Positions 7,731 through 9,490 of a stretch of 9,490 bases of DNA are shown one piece after another. The translations under genes and the position numbers were made by a program. The notes beneath the pieces were generated by a model. The model ran no database searches and was not told the DNA's origin. It worked only from the letters and a program-made list of their open reading frames with translations. The DNA is from Bacteroidota bacterium (lineage in GTDB: Bacteria; Bacteroidota; Bacteroidia; Chitinophagales; UBA8649). Every line of letters starts with the position of its first letter. Within the stretch, counting starts at the first letter, position 1. The stretch covers positions 1 to 9,490 of the forward strand of contig DLYY01000085.1 of assembly GCA_003447535.1 (NCBI GenBank), read 5' to 3'.

Positions 7731-7754
7731 GTACACATTCCTTCAATTGTGTAC
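7731..7754. promoter_or_regulatory. Inverted repeat in the pyrC/symporter divergent spacer
   Basis: A perfect 7-bp inverted repeat, GTACACA (7731-7737) and TGTGTAC (7748-7754), separated by a 10-base A/T-rich spacer. It occupies the middle of the 54-bp gap between the two divergent starts, 20 bp from the pyrC ATG and 10 bp from the symporter ATG. It could be the operator of a dimeric regulator acting on both genes, or a small hairpin in the 5' leader of either mRNA. I found no convincing Bacteroidota-type -7/-33 promoter around it, so the role is inferred from position and symmetry only. Confidence 0.4.
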
Positions 7755-7764
7755 TTTACGCTCT

Positions 7765-9490
7765 ATGCATAATGTGGACTTCATTATTGTCGGCCTCTAC
7801 TTAATCGTAATGTTTTCGATTGGTCTTCTTATGAAAGGGAAAGCTGGGCAAAGTATTACCTCCTATTTCGTGGCCGACAGAAGCCTTCCCGGATGGTGGG
7901 TAGGTATTTCCATCCTTGCCACCACGTTTGCTGCAGACACACCACTTGCCGTCACGGGACTCACAGCGAAAGGAGGTGTGCAAGCCAATTGGTTTTGGTG
8001 GAGTTGGGCCATCGGTTACATTGTTGTGGCCATTGTTATGGCAAAACGTTGGCGAAGAGCTCAGGTTTTAACCGATGTTGAATTTATTGAACTCCGTTAT
8101 GATGGGGCTTCTTCCTCGGCCCTCAGGGCATTTAAAGCCCTATTTCTCGGTATTTTACTCAATGGATTTATTCTAGGATGGGTAATAACTGCAATGACTA
8201 AAATTGCTGATCCTTTTGTTCAATGGTCTGCAATAAGTCCACCGCTCTTTAAACTTTTCAGTTACTGGCCTACATGGCTTTTAATCAATGATTCAAATAC
8301 GACGATTACCGTGATTATTGTCTTGTTCATCGTCATGGTCTATTCTGCCGCAGGAGGAATAAGAGGAGTTATCCTTACCGATCTCTTTCAGTTTGCTCTT
8401 GCTATGGTAACAGCCATAGTCTTTGCCTACTTTGCCGTAGACTATGTTGGTGGGCTTGGAGCGATGCATGAAGGGCTAGCTCAACTAAAAGGCGATTCGT
8501 ATGACGACTTTACCAACATTATACCTACTACTGATTCTACGCTATTACCTTTTCGTCTTTTTATCATTTATGTACTTATACAATGGTGGGTCCGCTACGA
8601 CAGTGATGGAACGGGATACATTGCTCAGCGTTTTCAGACTGCTCGTAATGACCAAGCAGCAAAAGAGGGAGGGCTTTGGTTTGCGATAGGATTTGCCGCA
8701 CTGCGGGCCTGGCCTTGGATTATTGTCGCTCTTTGCTCTGTTTTGGTTTTCCCTAATCTCGACGACCCTGAAATGGGCTATCCACTGATGATGAAAAGGG
8801 TCCTTCCAATAGGACTTCTTGGGCTCACCTTCACAAGTTTGCTTGCCGCCTTTATGTCCACAGTAGACACCCATCTCAACTGGGGAGCAAGCTATTTAGT
8901 AAACGATGTATATCTTCGGTTCTTAAGACCCAATGCAAGCTCAAAACAAGCCATCCAAGCAAGTCGTCTTGCCGTAGTCTTAATCTTTATTATTGCTGTG
9001 ATTTTTGCCTCTCAGATGACATCGATTAGCGGTGCCTGGGTGTTTTTTATTAATGCCGCTTCAGGCTTAGGGATTGCTCAACTTCTGCGTTGGCTTTGGT
9101 GGCGTGCTAATGCGTGGACTGAAATCTCAGCCCTAACAACAGGGTTTATTACTACACTCGTTTTACAGCAAAGCATCTACCCTATTTCCAATATTTCTTC
9201 TGATTATCACCTCCCTGTTATTGCATGCATTACGCTTTTCGTGTGTTTAACGGTTACCTATTTAACACCTGCTCCTCCAACAGCACTGATAAAAGCATTT
9301 CAATCCAAAACAAGTCCCATTGGTTTTTGGCCTCCAACTGATACTAATCAACCTTCGATCAAGAAATACGTTAAGGATATTATGTTGGCCCTCGGAGCAG
9401 CCTATGGTATGCTCTTTGGTATTGGTTATTGTCTTATGCTTCATTGGCTTTTAGGAAGCCTATTCCTGGTCCTTGGCTTGCTGTGCACCT
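7765..9490 (+). CDS. Sodium/solute symporter family protein, 3' end outside the window
   Basis: The first 575 codons of a polytopic inner-membrane transporter of the sodium:solute symporter family (SSS, LeuT fold), still open at the window edge. About thirteen to fifteen hydrophobic helices are visible from residue 5 onward. Family features include FVADRSLPGWWVGISILATT (35-54), the broken first core helix; YSAAGGIRGVILTDLFQF (193-210); and LAAFMSTVDTHLNWGASYLVND (360-381). In the last of these, S365 and T366 sit where the Na2 sodium site lies in vSGLT-like members. WRANAWTE (446-453) is also typical of the branch with 600 or so residues. The substrate cannot be assigned: the family includes carriers of sugars, amino acids, nucleosides, sialic acid, pantothenate and carboxylates. 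The start at 7765 directly precedes the first helix; no Shine-Dalgarno sequence is seen. It is divergent from pyrC, with an inverted repeat just upstream. Confidence 0.92.
   Translation, partial: MHNVDFIIVGLYLIVMFSIGLLMKGKAGQSITSYFVADRSLPGWWVGISILATTFAADTPLAVTGLTAKGGVQANWFWWSWAIGYIVVAIVMAKRWRRAQVLTDVEFIELRYDGASSSALRAFKALFLGILLNGFILGWVITAMTKIADPFVQWSAISPPLFKLFSYWPTWLLINDSNTTITVIIVLFIVMVYSAAGGIRGVILTDLFQFALAMVTAIVFAYFAVDYVGGLGAMHEGLAQLKGDSYDDFTNIIPTTDSTLLPFRLFIIYVLIQWWVRYDSDGTGYIAQRFQTARNDQAAKEGGLWFAIGFAALRAWPWIIVALCSVLVFPNLDDPEMGYPLMMKRVLPIGLLGLTFTSLLAAFMSTVDTHLNWGASYLVNDVYLRFLRPNASSKQAIQASRLAVVLIFIIAVIFASQMTSISGAWVFFINAASGLGIAQLLRWLWWRANAWTEISALTTGFITTLVLQQSIYPISNISSDYHLPVIACITLFVCLTVTYLTPAPPTALIKAFQSKTSPIGFWPPTDTNQPSIKKYVKDIMLALGAAYGMLFGIGYCLMLHWLLGSLFLVLGLLCT

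Noticed and set aside
7801..8081. Short open frames on both strands overlapping the start of the symporter gene, and other frames of 60-110 codons inside the large genes
   Set aside because: They lie wholly inside well-supported genes in other frames, show no domain-like sequence, and have no ribosome binding site, so they are treated as shadows of the real genes.

Overview
The window is densely coding and reads as an ordinary chromosomal segment of a member of the Bacteroidota. That placement is an inference from protein features: a short QueG without the C-terminal repeat domain, a dihydroorotase with the DDQVHFREPG signature that I recall from Bacteroides-type PyrC, a very large NtrY-like kinase of a kind I associate with this phylum, and start codons that mostly lack a clear Shine-Dalgarno sequence. 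Base composition is moderate (low 40s % GC by eye) and looks even throughout. I see no mobile element, CRISPR array, tRNA, rRNA or phage gene. No gene-free stretch exceeds about 55 bases.

Layout: positions 19-5367 hold a three-gene signalling operon on the minus strand. In transcription order these are a 1198-residue multi-pass NtrY-like sensor kinase, a compact 325-residue sensor kinase, and an OmpR/PhoB-type response regulator. A 44-bp divergent spacer (5368-5411) separates the operon from queG on the plus strand (5412-6356), which encodes the last enzyme of queuosine synthesis. queG converges, with only 16 bp between stop codons, on a dihydroorotase gene on the minus strand (6373-7710), the third step of de novo pyrimidine synthesis. 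The dihydroorotase gene diverges across a 54-bp spacer from a sodium/solute symporter gene on the plus strand (7765 to the window edge, incomplete). That spacer contains a perfect 7-bp inverted repeat.

How the genes work together: the two kinases and the regulator very probably form one signalling unit. The small kinase next to the regulator is the expected partner, and the large kinase may be a second input. The large kinase is predicted to have twelve membrane segments and three extracytoplasmic domains, which makes it the most unusual protein here. queG, pyrC and the symporter have no evident functional link to the signalling genes or to each other. The pyrC/symporter pair might share control through the inverted repeat.

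I did not find a convincing undescribed system. The points most worth checking are the architecture and partner choice of the large kinase, the Gln replacing the first metal-binding His in the dihydroorotase, and the operator-like inverted repeat.
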